From Lentinula raphanica (taxonomy: Eukaryota; Basidiomycota; Agaricomycetes; Agaricales; Omphalotaceae): 64,000 nucleotides of DNA. Below the pieces are notes generated by a model that was given only the letters and a program-made list of their open reading frames with translations, made no database searches and had not been told where the DNA came from. This document shows positions 1 to 11,000 of the stretch, piece after piece; the stretch's first letter is position 1; each line of letters starts with the position of its first letter. Where the stretch lies: assembly GCA_027919835.1 (NCBI GenBank), contig JANVFP010000015.1, forward strand, positions 868,001 to 932,000, read 5' to 3'. Position numbers and translations under genes: made by a program.

Positions 1-860
1 CAGATCTAGAAGACCAAGCAAGTTCCGACCATGGTCTGTGCGGCATCCACATGCTAGGGTGCCTAACTCGTCAGAGTGGCCCCTGCCTGTGTTGCTCAAG
101 TGTTTCCGACGAATTTGCTTCCGCGGAATGGTAGTGGTCTTCCCAAGTTAATGAGATAGACTCGTAACAGTGGTTGATCTCGTGGATCAGGTAGGTCTGG
201 TCCGTAGCTTTCGAACGGTATGCATATAGCCTGGGGTTCTGGAGCGGACAACGAAGGTAAATGCTTCAGAAGTGTTTTCCGTAGGTTTCCGCGCGTTTCC
301 GTGAGTGCTGGTCAAAGCTGTACATAGCATACGCTATATCCCAGTTTAGAACTTGAACATATGCGTGTTTCCGCTGCGGGTTTCACCCGTACTGCCACGG
401 AAATGCTAGATCATCATGTTTCCGACGGTTTCCGCCACTTTGCGTAGGGTTTCCGTGTGGTAACTCATCCGGATAGGTTCTCATCGTGTCTGATCTGCTA
501 GATCAAGTGAAATTTCCGTCATCACAGCCAAGTACCAAACTCAGTTGTGCCGATCCGGCAGATCTTGATACTAAGTCGATATTCCCTTGGTGTGCTCGTA
601 CCAGTAGTCAGCATTCTTGAAGGATCCCCGACCAAGGGTGCGAGCAATAGCTCTAGGTGGATATTCATGGCTGATCCTGCCAAAGGATCTGTATCCTAGC
701 TTATACTGATACAAGTTTGACTGCTAGTTCGGGCTCACTACAGTCCTTATTGATACTATGCAATGGTCTAAGTTGATCTTTTTGATCATTGCACGCCTGC
801 GCGGAAAAACCGCGCAACACCGCAACTGGTGGAACGGTTTCAAGATGATGGTTTTCATGA
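1..860. repeat. Non-coding stretch with scattered TTTCCG motifs
   Basis: I see no gene here. The hexamer TTTCCG recurs about nine times between 101 and 515, often as GTTTCCG, in otherwise non-repetitive sequence. Dense short motifs of this kind are common in subterminal regions of DNA transposons. It lies just upstream of a transposon ORF fragment in the same orientation, so it may be that element's end or regulatory region. That link is an inference. Confidence 0.3.
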
Positions 861-905
861 CCCTCGCAACATAATTGGTTGGTGCTTCTTGCTTTCACAA
901 CACCA

Positions 906-1392
906 AATATCTTACATTTTCTAGGTATACGTGAACAGCCTGAAGATCCTGGAATTCACCCGTGGACATACACTGATTCAAGTAATGACTATCACAACCG
1001 CTGGCAAGTACAGGCAAAGGGACACCGTGTGCTTACATTCACAATGTGGCTTTACTGTGATGACACTTCCGGCAACGTTTTGAAGAAATGGAACAAACAC
1101 AACTCTTTTCTTTTCACTCATCAGGAAAAATATTCTCATCTCTAGAGTCCCCAGAGATACCCTCCAATTCCTAGGCCGCTCAGAGATTTTTGTGAACTTT
1201 GAAAGATCAAAAAACATCCTAGAGATCCTGAAAGTATCTGAAAGCACCAGAAAGCACCAGAAAGCACCCAGAGAATTTTTAGAAGCCTCAAAGAACTCAG
1301 ATACTCTAGGCTCTCTGAGACTACCTAGGAATTGGGGGGTATCTCTGGGGACTCTAGAGATGGGAATATTTTTCCTAATGCTGCGGCTGGTC
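906..1392 (+). pseudogene. Fragment of a basidiomycete transposon-associated ORF, interrupted by a MITE
   Basis: Reading plus, the translation includes 'NDYHNRWQVQAKGHRVLTFT' followed by 'MWLYCDDTSGN' and 'WNKHNSFLFT'. I recognise this segment from long, repeated basidiomycete proteins that behave like mobile-element proteins, but I cannot assign a superfamily. At 1119 the frame is broken by a 262-bp MITE. Removing the MITE and one copy of its 2-bp duplication (CT) gives 'SFLFTAAG', which is the expected continuation. At 1393 the ORF is cut again by hairpin element P. Only about 80 residues remain, so it is a relic. Confidence 0.6.
1119..1380. mobile_element. CATCAGG-type MITE, copy A (262 bp)
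   Basis: Terminal inverted repeats CATCAGGAAAAATATT / AATATTTTTCCTAATG bound the element. A second inverted block inside reads AGAGATACCC-CCAATTCCTAGG. The flanks carry a 2-bp direct repeat, CT. The centre holds a short tandem run of 'AGAAAGCACC'. It is nearly identical to copy D in the gypsy-1 LTR. It has no coding capacity. Confidence 0.85.
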
Positions 1393-1465
1393 CACTTCAG
1401 GCACCCACCAACCAGGCCTTCTTAGGATAATTATCATAGGTCAGTATTCATACCTAAGAGCCCCC

Positions 1466-1672
1466 CCAAATGGGTAGGCTACCCAGTGTTTCTTTAGGTG
1501 GGTAGCTACCCCATTAATGCTGATTTTTGTTTGGGTAGCTACCCACAAAGAACTCCTATCAGGGTAGCTACCCTTGGAGGAGTTTGAATTGGGTAGCTAC
1601 CCATGGGAGAATTTAAGTTGGGTAGCTACCCAAGATATTTTACATGAGGGTAGCTACCCACCATAATGCTGA
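1466..1672. repeat. Array of 12-bp palindrome GGGTAGCTACCC (P copy 1)
   Basis: Six exact GGGTAGCTACCC sites plus a 13-bp variant (GGGTAGGCTACCC) are spaced about 30-40 bp apart. Each motif is its own reverse complement. The same array, inverted, occurs at 6640-6850 at the opposite end of P copy 2, so it is a subterminal feature. A role as transposase or host-protein binding sites is inference. Confidence 0.8.
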
Positions 1673-1727
1673 TGGATCACTCAATTTCATTCTTAGTATA
1701 TTAGTTTCCTTGTACAGTAGTATCATG

Positions 1728-1958
1728 GCCGCATCAGGAAAAGTACCCTTGGCCCAGGTAACTCAGAGATACCCCCCAAAACCTAGGCTCTCCCAAAGCA
1801 CCCAAAGAAATTTGAGGCAAACTCAGGCTTGCCCAGGCTTTTCCAGGCAAACTCAGGCTTGCTCAGGCTTTTTCAGGCAAATTCAAAGTTTTCAGACTGC
1901 TGAGGTTTTGGGGGGTATCTCTAGGCAGCCTAGGCACCAGGTCAGTTTTGCTGATCAG
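1728..1958. mobile_element. CATCAGG-type MITE, copy B (231 bp, diverged ends)
   Basis: The left part carries CATCAGGAAAAG a few bases inside the boundary. It contains the family's inner inverted block (AGAGATACCCCCCAAAACCTAGG ... GGGGTATCTCTAGG). The boundaries are fixed by the uninterrupted arm of P copy 2 (about 6558): the empty site reads as TCATG-TATTATAC, and the filled site duplicates TG. The terminal repeats themselves are degenerate. Confidence 0.7.
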
Positions 1959-2680
1959 TGTATTATACTCTTCAATACAATCAATATACTCATTAGACTG
2001 AGCAACTAAAAACTTACATATAATATACTTTAACATACTCAATACTTGCACTTCATTACTATTAAATACAATACTCACATGTATACTGAACAATCAAATA
2101 ATCAGAGCAGTATTATCACTAATTACACTTGTTACACTCAACATATTTCATCAATAATTATAACACACCTTCAATACAACATTGTTATACAATAATAGGC
2201 ATATAGCAATGATTTTTGGGTGCTTATGGGCGCTTATTTTGGGTCTTCAACTTAAAATTCTTGAATAGCACATCCTATAATTTTTGTATAGGTCTTATAT
2301 TGTGTCAGGATGTTGTTCATATCATACTCCTCAGAATCTCAATCCGAGAACATAGAAATACATTTTCTAGGACAGGATATATAGTGATCTTTTGTGATGT
2401 AACAGCAATTTGGATAAATTCCACTGCATATATCTATGTTTCACTGGGAGATTGATGTTATCTCATGTGAGAGTCACTGCAACAGTCCACTGACAGTGTC
2501 TGTACATGCTTTCAATGGTCATCATGATGATTGGACTCTGCATCCTACATTTACATATTTCATGTACATTTGTAATATGGATAGTTGCATGTAACTGCAG
2601 ATGTCATAATCAATGACCCCCATGGTAGTTTTCTTAGCTGTATCATGTAGAGGTATCCTAGACTTGGTCGTAGAGTATGG

Positions 2681-4130
2681 ACTCGTTATGAATTACCAGG
2701 TGGCGGATACGAAACTATCCCTGCATCAGGAAAAATGTACTGAGCCCTCAGCCACTAAAAGCTGCTCTCAGGCCCCCTAGAGCCTTTCAAGGCTTTGGAG
2801 CCCCCAAAGCCTGCAAAGATACCCCCCAAATCCTAGGCACTCTCAGCCACCTGAAAGTCTTGAGGTATTCTTTGGGGTGCTTTGAGGTGCTTTGAAGTGC
2901 TTTGAAGATCTTTGAGGGTCTTTGAGTGTCTTTGAGGATCTTTGAGTGTCTTTGAGGTGCTTTGAGATGCTTTCAGAAGCAGATTATATGAATAAAAATC
3001 AATTGATTCTTCTTATTTCTATTTTACATTACATTCTATTTCATTCTATCTCATATTCTAGTATTATGTAATTTCTAATCATATTATATTATGTAAGACT
3101 TATATAATTACAAGATTTTGTAATGTACTATTTAAATTACCAAATTATATAGAGAATTTAATCTATAAATGTTATATATAAAGTCCTCCATTGAGATATG
3201 ATAATATATACAACATGTAGACATGTAGTTAATATAACTATAGATGTGTTTTGACCATGTGACAAACTTTTTGATTGTACATGGTTCACGGTAGCAGGCC
3301 AAATATATCATTGAAACAAGATCTTGTCAAAGTTGTCAATTGGAATTTTTGATGCATGTATCTTCTAAATTAAAAAAGTTCTGCAATGCACTTATGTAAT
3401 TTCCTATTTGGGTGATGTTTTCTTCATTTAATTTGATATTAAAAGTTGCTAAAAAGCTCTGCAAAGACACTCAAAGATCCTCAAAGACCCTCAAAGACCT
3501 TCAAAGACCCTCAAAGACACTCAAAGCACTTCAAAGCAGTTTAGTGACCTGGGTTACCTGGGCAACCTAGGCCATCAAGGTACTTTCAGAGTCTCTAGGA
3601 ATTAGCCATTTCTTGAGGTGCTCTCAGATCAAAGTATATTCCTTTGAGGTTGCCTAAGAAATGCCCATTTTCCTCAGTGCTTTCTAGCTCTCCTAAGCAT
3701 GTAGGCCCTCTAGAGAGCCTCAAAGAGACTCACAGTTGCCTAGGCCTAGAGTGTTTTTCCTGATGTGAAAATCCTTTGATCAGACGATTTGTCTGGGAGC
3801 ATCTACAAAATGTGAACCAAATTATTCAGCAGATGCAGTATTGCGGCGGAACCTTCTCGGGACCAAAAGCATTCCTGTGTTGTGCTGAAACTGTAGTAGT
3901 TGGACACCGTTGCATGTACGAAGGACAGAAACCGGAAGATAGAATCGCAACTACGGTTCTGACTTGGCCCCTGTGTTCATCTAAGACACAGGTCCGAGCC
4001 TTTCTGGGAACTGTTGGTCAGCTCCGGATGTTCATTCACAATTACACTAAGAAAGCCTCACCTTTGACCAAATTAATGGCTAATATTCTGTTTGAGTGGA
4101 AGGATGAGCATATCATAGCCATGGACCTGT
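2681..4130 (+). pseudogene. Ty3/gypsy pol fragment interrupted by MITE C
   Basis: The segment 2681-2723 translates as 'TRYELPGGGYETIP'. After MITE C is removed it continues 'ENPLIRRFVWEHLQNVNQII', then 'YCGGTFSG', 'VVGHRCMYEGQ' and 'VRAFLGTVGQLRMFI'. I recognise this as the RT C-terminal/connection region of an agaricomycete gypsy family. A shift near 'KPEDRI' and the missing ends show decay. The fragment is bounded by P copy 1 on the left and P copy 2 on the right. Confidence 0.85.
2724..3765. mobile_element. CATCAGG-type element, copy C (1042 bp)
   Basis: Ends are CATCAGGAAAAATGT / GTTTTTCCTGATG, with the 2-bp duplication TG on both sides. Excision restores the gypsy pol frame exactly (ATC CCT GAA AAT CCT). 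Subterminal minisatellites are inverted to each other: TTTGAGGTGC/TTTGAGTGTC units at 2880-2970 and the complementary CAAAGACACT units at 3455-3540. The AT-rich centre has no ORF of note. It is about four times longer than copies A and D, with the same ends. Confidence 0.85.
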
Positions 4131-4941
4131 CACTTCAGTCACCCCCCAAACAGGCCTTATTAGGATAAAAAATCATGTACCTAAATGGGCCTATGAGGCC
4201 CAGCAAATGGGTAGCCTACCCTGCCTATATTTAGGGGTGTAGCTACCCTTGGGTGGGTAGCTACCCCCATATAACTGAGCAGCATATCTGGGTAGCTACC
4301 TATTCATGTCACATCACAGGGTGCCAGGGGTCCTTCTTAGGTAGCTACCTGGCATTTTGGAAATTTTCATCCTCACTCCAAATCCTTCACCTTGCTAAGC
4401 TAGACATATACAAATACTGCAATGGTATAATATCAATACATAGCAATACTATACTAGCTATCATTGGGTAGCTGGTTGTACTCCTACAATAGCTACTTGG
4501 ATATTGCAATCAAGCAATGGGTGATCTGTAATACAGAAGAAGATATGATTACATAAGGTGAAATACTACATATTTCTGTAGCTCATATAGTGCATGTGCA
4601 TTTAGCAGCTCCCCTTTCAACAATAACATATGAGTTTCATAGTGCAATTACTAGCTTCCAAGATAGACAAAATGACTTTTGTTATTGGTAAGTACCATTC
4701 TACAACTAGGTCTAACTTATACTGATATTATGCTTTTTAAAAGGTCCCCCAGTATAGTAGATATCTTGTCACTTTGATATCTACCCATTCTATATTCTCA
4801 ATAGCTATGTGTACCTGCCCACCATAAATTAGGTTAGCTTAGAGCTATACCTTCGAAACTCCTGGTGGGTAGCTACACCTTTTCAATTTTTTGTAAATAG
4901 CTACACCTTTGAAACCCTGGTTGGTTAGGTGGCTACACTAC

Positions 4942-5115
4942 TGTAGCGGACCGGGCCGCTACGGTTTCCATCCCGGCCAAACTAGGGTAACAAGAGCCTA
5001 GAAGCGGGGGATTGGGCATATCTACTGTGACTGATGGCTGTTAAATTGGGACAGGTAGTCCAACAGTTCACTGCGTGCAATTCCAGCGTGTTCCATTTTA
5101 GTCAGCATCGTTACA
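4942..5115. mobile_element. Solo LTR (174 bp) with ACTAC target duplication
   Basis: The segment begins TGTAGCGGACC and ends CATCGTTACA (TG...CA). It is flanked by perfect 5-bp direct repeats ACTAC (4937-4941 and 5116-5120), the size expected for Ty3/gypsy or copia integration. It is GC-richer than the surrounding P element and interrupts that element's repeat array. No internal region remains, as after LTR-LTR recombination. Confidence 0.85.
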
Positions 5116-5149
5116 ACTACCTACCTTGATAGGGTAGGTAGCTACCTCT

Positions 5150-5395
5150 TCAAAACTTTTGGTGGGTAGCTACCCTGCTAAAATCCTAGGGCAGGTAGCT
5201 ACCTGTTCTGAAATTTGTGATAGGTAGCTACCCCTGCTAAAATCTCAGAGTGGGTAGCTACCTGTTCTGAAATTTGTGATAGGTAGCTACCCCTGCTAAA
5301 ATCTTAAAGTGGGTAGCTACCCCTGCTAAAATCTTAGAGTGGGTAGCTACTCCTGCTAAAATCTTAGAGTGGGTAGCTACCCCTGCTAAAATATT
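5150..5395. repeat. About 30-bp minisatellite containing GGTAGCTACC
   Basis: Units of about 30 bp of the form 'GGGTAGCTACCCCTGCTAAAATCTTAGAGT' (written in two parts: GGGTAGCTACCC, then CTGCTAAAATCTTAGAGT) recur roughly seven times, the last four or five almost identical. It lies in the left arm of P copy 2 and has no counterpart of equal length in the right arm, so it expanded after the palindrome formed. Confidence 0.8.
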
Positions 5396-6921
5396 ATACT
5401 TTAACATAGTCAATACTTGCACTTCATTATTAAATATAATATTCACATGTACACTGAACAATCAAATAATCAGAGCAGTATTATCACTAATTACACTTGT
5501 TACACTCAACATATTTCATCAATGATTCTAACACACCTTCAATACAACATTGTTATACAATAATAGGCATATAGCAACAATTTTTGGGTGCTTATGGGCG
5601 CTTATTTTGGGTCTTCAACTTAAAATTCTTGAATAGCACATCCTATAGTTTTTGTATAGGTCTTATATTGTGTCAGGATGTTGTTCATATCATACTCCTC
5701 AGGATTTCAATCCGAGAACACAGAAATACATTTTCTAGGGCAGGATATATAGTGATCTTTTGTGATGTAACAGCAATTTGGATAAATTACACTGCATATA
5801 TCCATGTTTTGCTGGAAGATTGATGTTATCTCATGTGAAAGTCACTGCAACAGTCCACCGACAGTGTCTGTACATGCTTTCAATGGTCATTATGATGATG
5901 GGACTCTGCATCCTACATTTACATATTTCATGTACACTTGTAATATGAATAGTTACATGTAACTGCAGATGTCATAATCAATGATCCCCATGGTAAATCT
6001 CTTAGCTGTATCATGTAGAGGTATCCTAGACTTGGTCATAGAGTATTGCTTTGTATCCCCCAGTCGCAATTTGGCTGCATGACATGGATATATGCAGTAT
6101 GATTTACACAAATTGCTGTTACATCACAAAAGATCACTATATATCCTGTCCTAGAAAATGTATTTCTGTGTTCTCAGATTGAAATTCTGAGGAGTATGAT
6201 ATGAACAACATCCTGACACAATATAAGACCTATATAAAGATTATAAGATGTGCTATTCAAGAATTTCAAGTTGAAGACCCAAAATAAGCGCCCATAAGCA
6301 CCCAAAAATTGTTGCTATATGCCTATTATTGTATAACAATGTTGTATTGAAGGTGTGTTATAATTATTGATGAAATATGTTGAGTGTAACAAGTGTAATT
6401 AGTGATAATACTGTTCTGATTATTTGATTGTTCAGTGTACATGTGAGTATTGTATTTAATAATGAAGTGCAAGTATTGAGTATGTTAAAGTATATTATAT
6501 GTAAGTTTTTAGTTGCTCAGTCTAATGAGTATATTGATTGTATTGAAGAGTATAATACATGATACTACTGTACAAGGAAATTAATATACTAAGAATGAAA
6601 TTGAGTGATCCATCATCCAACTAAAGCATTATGGTGGGTAGCTACCCTTATGTAAAATATCTTGGGTAGCTACCCAACCTCAATTCTTCCATGGGTAGCT
6701 ACCCAATTCAAACTCCTCCAAGGGTAGCTACCCTGATAGGAGTTCTTTGTGGGTAGCTACCCAAACCACAATCAGCATTAATGGGGTAGCTACCTGACCA
6801 ACAGGCAGCTACCCACCTAAAGAAACACTGGGTAGCCTACCCATTTGGGGGGCCTCTTAGGTATGAATACTGACATATGGTAATTATCCTAAGAAGGCCT
6901 GGTTGGTGAGTGCCTGAAGTG

Positions 6922-7549
6922 AGGTTGTAAGACTATCATAAGTGTTTGATCCTCAGATACATATGAATGAGTGTGAACAACTGTAGATTATCTTTATCTG
7001 TAAGACTATCATAAGCATTTGATCTAAATAAATAGTAAGTAACAGTCTACAGGCTAGAATAAAGATAACTCACCCTCAGATATACACAAATGGGTGTGAA
7101 CGACTGAGGGCAATGTACGTATGTATGGCAAATTAATAGATATTAGTATCTAAGTCAAAACAAGTCCACTCAACTAGCTATCAGATGGAAAAAATATCAA
7201 ACATGTATTGAAATGAAGAAAATTCTAAAACAATAAGTAAAACTGTAAAAATTGTAAGTCGAATTTCATTGTTCTAGTGTAGGAGAGGGCATCACCCTTA
7301 ATGTTCATCGGGACTCCTCCCCTCACTCATATATTCTTGACAAAGGTAAGCTGAACTCTCTTCTTATTTTTATTCAATACTCAGCTAAAGTTTGAAAGTA
7401 TTTATATTGAACAAAAAGCTTTTTTAAATTGATAAAAATTTATCTCAGACACTGAAAGAGTCTACAACACTCTGAAGTTAAGCAATGCCCCCCTCTCCCC
7501 ACCCCCCCAGTTCAGCATTTTATTACACATGTAAGGCAATGCAACACTA
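6922..7549. other. Intergenic, with a short direct repeat
   Basis: I see no gene. 'TGTAAGACTATCATAAG' plus a few further bases occurs twice (about 6926 and 7000). Related 'CTCAGATA-ACA' stretches occur in both orientations (about 6950 and 7075), suggesting another decayed repeat end. The rest is AT-rich. Confidence 0.4.
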
Positions 7550-7786
7550 CTGTACCTCTATGTAGGGAGGCGACGGTAACGCATAACGCGGGACCTGTTG
7601 CGTCGCCTGAAAAGCGTTATGTAATGCTGGTTTGGGTGGCTGTTGCATAACTTCAGAGTGTTACATAGGATGTGAACAATGGTGGTGGAGCCATTGGTCA
7701 CCTATGTAATGCTTCAAAGTGGCTTCGTCGCCTGAATTTGGTGTGTTATGTGCACGTGACGGTCACCTCCCTACATAGAGGTACAG
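7550..7786. mobile_element. MITE with CTGTACCTCTATGTAGGGAGG termini (237 bp)
   Basis: Inverted termini are CTGTACCTCTATGTAGGGAGG / CCTCCCTACATAGAGGTACAG, flanked by TA on each side (7548-7549 and 7787-7788). The interior is GC-rich and contains GCGTTATG-type inverted words. A further degraded copy of the right terminus lies at about 7811-7833. The TA flank suggests a Tc1/mariner-like target, but two bases are weak evidence. Confidence 0.7.
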
Positions 7787-8083
7787 TACATGCATTCACA
7801 TTATGTTTGCCTCCCTACATAAAGGTACAGTGTTACATTGAGCATATATATTTTTGTTTTTGATTTTGGTGCTTGTGAGGTTTGAGAGTAAGAGAAAGAG
7901 AGACATATTATTTAACATAATATCTACATCATATACTGTATGTTTGGCACAATGAGACATGTAATATGTAGGAACAACACAGCAATATCTTTGTTTTATA
8001 TTTTGATTCTTGTGAGATTTAAGAGTAACACAGAGAAAAAGATATTATCTAGCATGATTTTTATACTGTTACATTTGTCTGAC

Positions 8084-11000
8084 TCAAAGAGACATGTAAT
8101 ATGCAGGAATATCCCAGGTGGGTGTAAGGGACATCCCAGGTGGAGGGGGGGACATCTCAGGTGAGGGGTCATCCCAGGAGTAAGGGTCATCCCAGGAGTA
8201 AGGGTCATCCCAGGAGTAAGGGTCATCCCAGGAGTAAGGGTCATCCCAAGTAAAGGAGACATCTCCAGCTGCTGCTGCTTGAGGTGCAGTGCCATGATTG
8301 ACACCCTGAGCATTGATCTCTGTGCCCTGTTGAGCTACAGATTTCACAGTATCTTGGTAGACTCTAGCTGCTGCCTCTTCAAGTGCAGTGCTATGATGTT
8401 CACCTTGAGCATTAAACTCTGCACCATGTTGAAGCAGAAGCTTCACAGTATCTTTGTTGCCTCTAGCTGCTGCCTTTTGAAGTGCAGTGCTATAATGTTT
8501 ACTTTGAGCATTAATCTCCGCACCATGTTGCAGTAGGAATTCCATAATATCTTTATGGCCCCCAGCCGCTGCTGCCAAAAGTGCAGTGTCATAATATCCA
8601 CCCTGAGCATTGATTTCTGCACCCTGTTGGACTAGAAACTCCACAATATCTTTGTGGCCCCTAGATGCTGCAGCATGAAGGGCACTACCAAAATGCCCAC
8701 CCTGAGCATTGATTTCTGCACCCTGCTGAACAAGAAATGTCACAGTATCTTGTTTCCCCTGTAATGCTGCCACTTGAAGTGCAGTATCATAAATCCCACT
8801 GTGGGCATTGATCTTGGCACCCTGTTGAACTAAAAACTCTACAGTATCTTTGTGGCCCCTAGATGCTGCTGCATGAAGGGCACTACCAAAATGTCCACCC
8901 TGAGCATTGATTTCTGCACCCTGCTGAAGAAGAAATGCCACAGTATCTTGTTTCCCTTCAAATGCTGCCACTTGAAGTGCAGTGCCATGATACCCACCCT
9001 GAGCATTAATCTCTGCACCCTGTTGAACCAGAAATTTTACAATATCAATATGGTTCCTATTTACTGCTGCTTGAAGGGCAGTACCAAGAGCTCCACCCTG
9101 AGCATTGATGTCTGCACCCTGTTGAATCAAATATTCCATAGTATCTTTATGGCCCTGATCTGCTGCTTCTTGAAGTGCAGTGCCATAGTGCCCTCCCTGA
9201 GCATTGATCTCTGCACCCCAATGAACCAAAAATTCCACAATATCTTTTTTGCCCCTAGCTGCTGCCTCTTGAAGTGCAGTGCTATGATGTTTACCTCGGG
9301 CATTAATTTCTGCACCATGTTGAAGTAGAAATTCCATAATATCTTTGTGGCCCCCAGCTGCTGCTGCAAAAAGTGCAGTGTTATGGTACCCACTCTGAGC
9401 ATTGATCTCTGCACCCTGTTGAACCAGAAACTCCACAGTATCTTTGTGTCCTTGAGCTGCTGCCTTTTGAAGTGCAGTGCTATGATGTTTACCTTGAGCA
9501 TTAATCTCTGCACCATGTTGAAGCAGGAATTCCATGATACCTCTGTGGCCCCCAGCTGCTGCTGCCGAAAGTGCAGTGTCATGATACCCATCCTGAGCAT
9601 TGATCTCTGCACCCTGTTGAACCAGAAACTCCACAGTATCTTTGTGTCCCTGAGCTGCTGCCTTTTGAAGTGCAGTACTATGATGTTTACCTTGAGCATT
9701 AATCTCTGCACCATGTTGAAGTAAAAGTTCCATGATATCTGTGTGGCCCCTAGCTGCTGCTGCCAGAAGTGCAGTGTCATAATACCCACCCTGAGTATTG
9801 ATTTCTGCACTCTGTTGAATCAGAAGCTCCACAGTATCTTTGTGACCTCGGCCTGCTGCCTCTTGAAGGGCAGTGCGATGGTGTTTACCTGGAGCATTAA
9901 TCTCTGCACCATGTTGAAGCAGAAATTCCATGATGTCTTTGTGGCCTCCAGCTGCTGCTGCCAGAAGTGCAGTACCAAAATGCCCACTCTGAGCATTGAT
10001 GTCTGCACCCTGCTGAAGAAGAAACATCACAGTATCTTGGTTCCCCTGAGATGCTGCCACTTGAAGTGCAGTGCCATTATACCTACCCTGAGCATTGATC
10101 TCAGCACCCTGTTGAACCAGAAATCTCACAATATCATTGTGGTCCTTAGCTGCTGCTGCTTGAAGGGCAGGGCCAATAGGCCCACCCTGAGCATTGATTT
10201 CTGCACCCTGTTGAACCAGAAATTTGACAGTATCTTGGTTGCCCTGAGCTGCTGCTAATTGAAGTGCAGTGCCAAAATGCCCACCCTGAGCATTGATCTC
10301 GGCACCCTGTTTAACCAAAAATTCCACAATATCTTTGTGGTCCCTAGCTACTGCTGCTTGAAGGGCAGTGCCCAATCTACCACCCTGAGCATTAATATCT
10401 GCACTCTGTTGAATCAGAAGTTCTACAATATCTTGGTTGCCCGTAGCTGCTGCTTCTGCAAGTGCAGTACCATAATACCCACTCCGAGCATTGATTTCTG
10501 CACCTTGTTGAATCAAAAATTTGACAATATCATTGTGGCCCTGAGATGCTGCTGCTCGAAATGCAGTGCGATGATACCCACCCTGAGCATTGATTGCTGC
10601 ACCCTGTTGAACCAGAAATTCCACAATATCTTTGTGGCCACCAACTGCTGCTGCTTGAAGTGCACTACCATTATTTCCACCCTGAGCATTAATCTCTGCA
10701 CCATGTTGAACCAGAAATTCTACAGTATGTTTGTGACCCCGAACTGCTGCTGCTCGAAGAGCAGTGTTATAATACCCACCCTGAGTATTGATCTCTGCAC
10801 CCTGTTGAATCAGGAGCTCCACAATATCATTGTGGTTCTGAGCTACTGCTGCTTGAAGGGCAGTGCCAAAATACCCACCCTGAGCATTGATATGTGCACC
10901 CTGCTGAAGCAGAAATTCAACAGTATCTATGTGGCCTCTAACTGCTGCTGCTTGAAGTGCAGTGCCATAATGCCCACCTTGAACATTGATCTTTGCACCC

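Larger units (their letters stand above)
1393..2680. mobile_element. Hairpin element P, copy 1 (left arm and loop only)
   Basis: It starts with CACTTCAGGCACCC, the terminus shared with P copy 2. It runs through a cluster of GGGTAGCTACCC palindromes, then the arm with the motif GGGTGCTTATGGGCGCTTA (about 2218), then the loop that follows about 2450. At about 2680 it changes abruptly to gypsy pol, so the right arm is missing. MITE B sits inside the arm. The open frames within it (for example 2216-2455) recur in P copy 2 but lack protein-like character, and I do not treat them as genes. Confidence 0.8.
4131..6921. mobile_element. Hairpin element P, copy 2 (complete, 2.8 kb)
   Basis: The ends are CACTTCAGTCACCCCCC on the left and GAGTGCCTGAAGTG on the right. 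The left arm has the GGGTAGCTACCC array and minisatellite, then runs from about 5395 to 5815. The right arm (about 6080-6921) is its reverse complement. The intervening loop of about 265 bp is not self-complementary. The left end lies in gypsy pol, but pol does not resume on the right, so the insertion site has been rearranged. It encodes no credible protein and contains a nested solo LTR (4942-5115). Confidence 0.85.

Noticed and set aside
2216..5823. A 79-codon frame present in both P copies (2216-2455 and 5584-5823)
   Set aside because: It lies within the palindromic arm. Its conservation follows from the element being a repeat, and the translation has no protein-like features. The inverted arm counterpart is not open in a comparable way.
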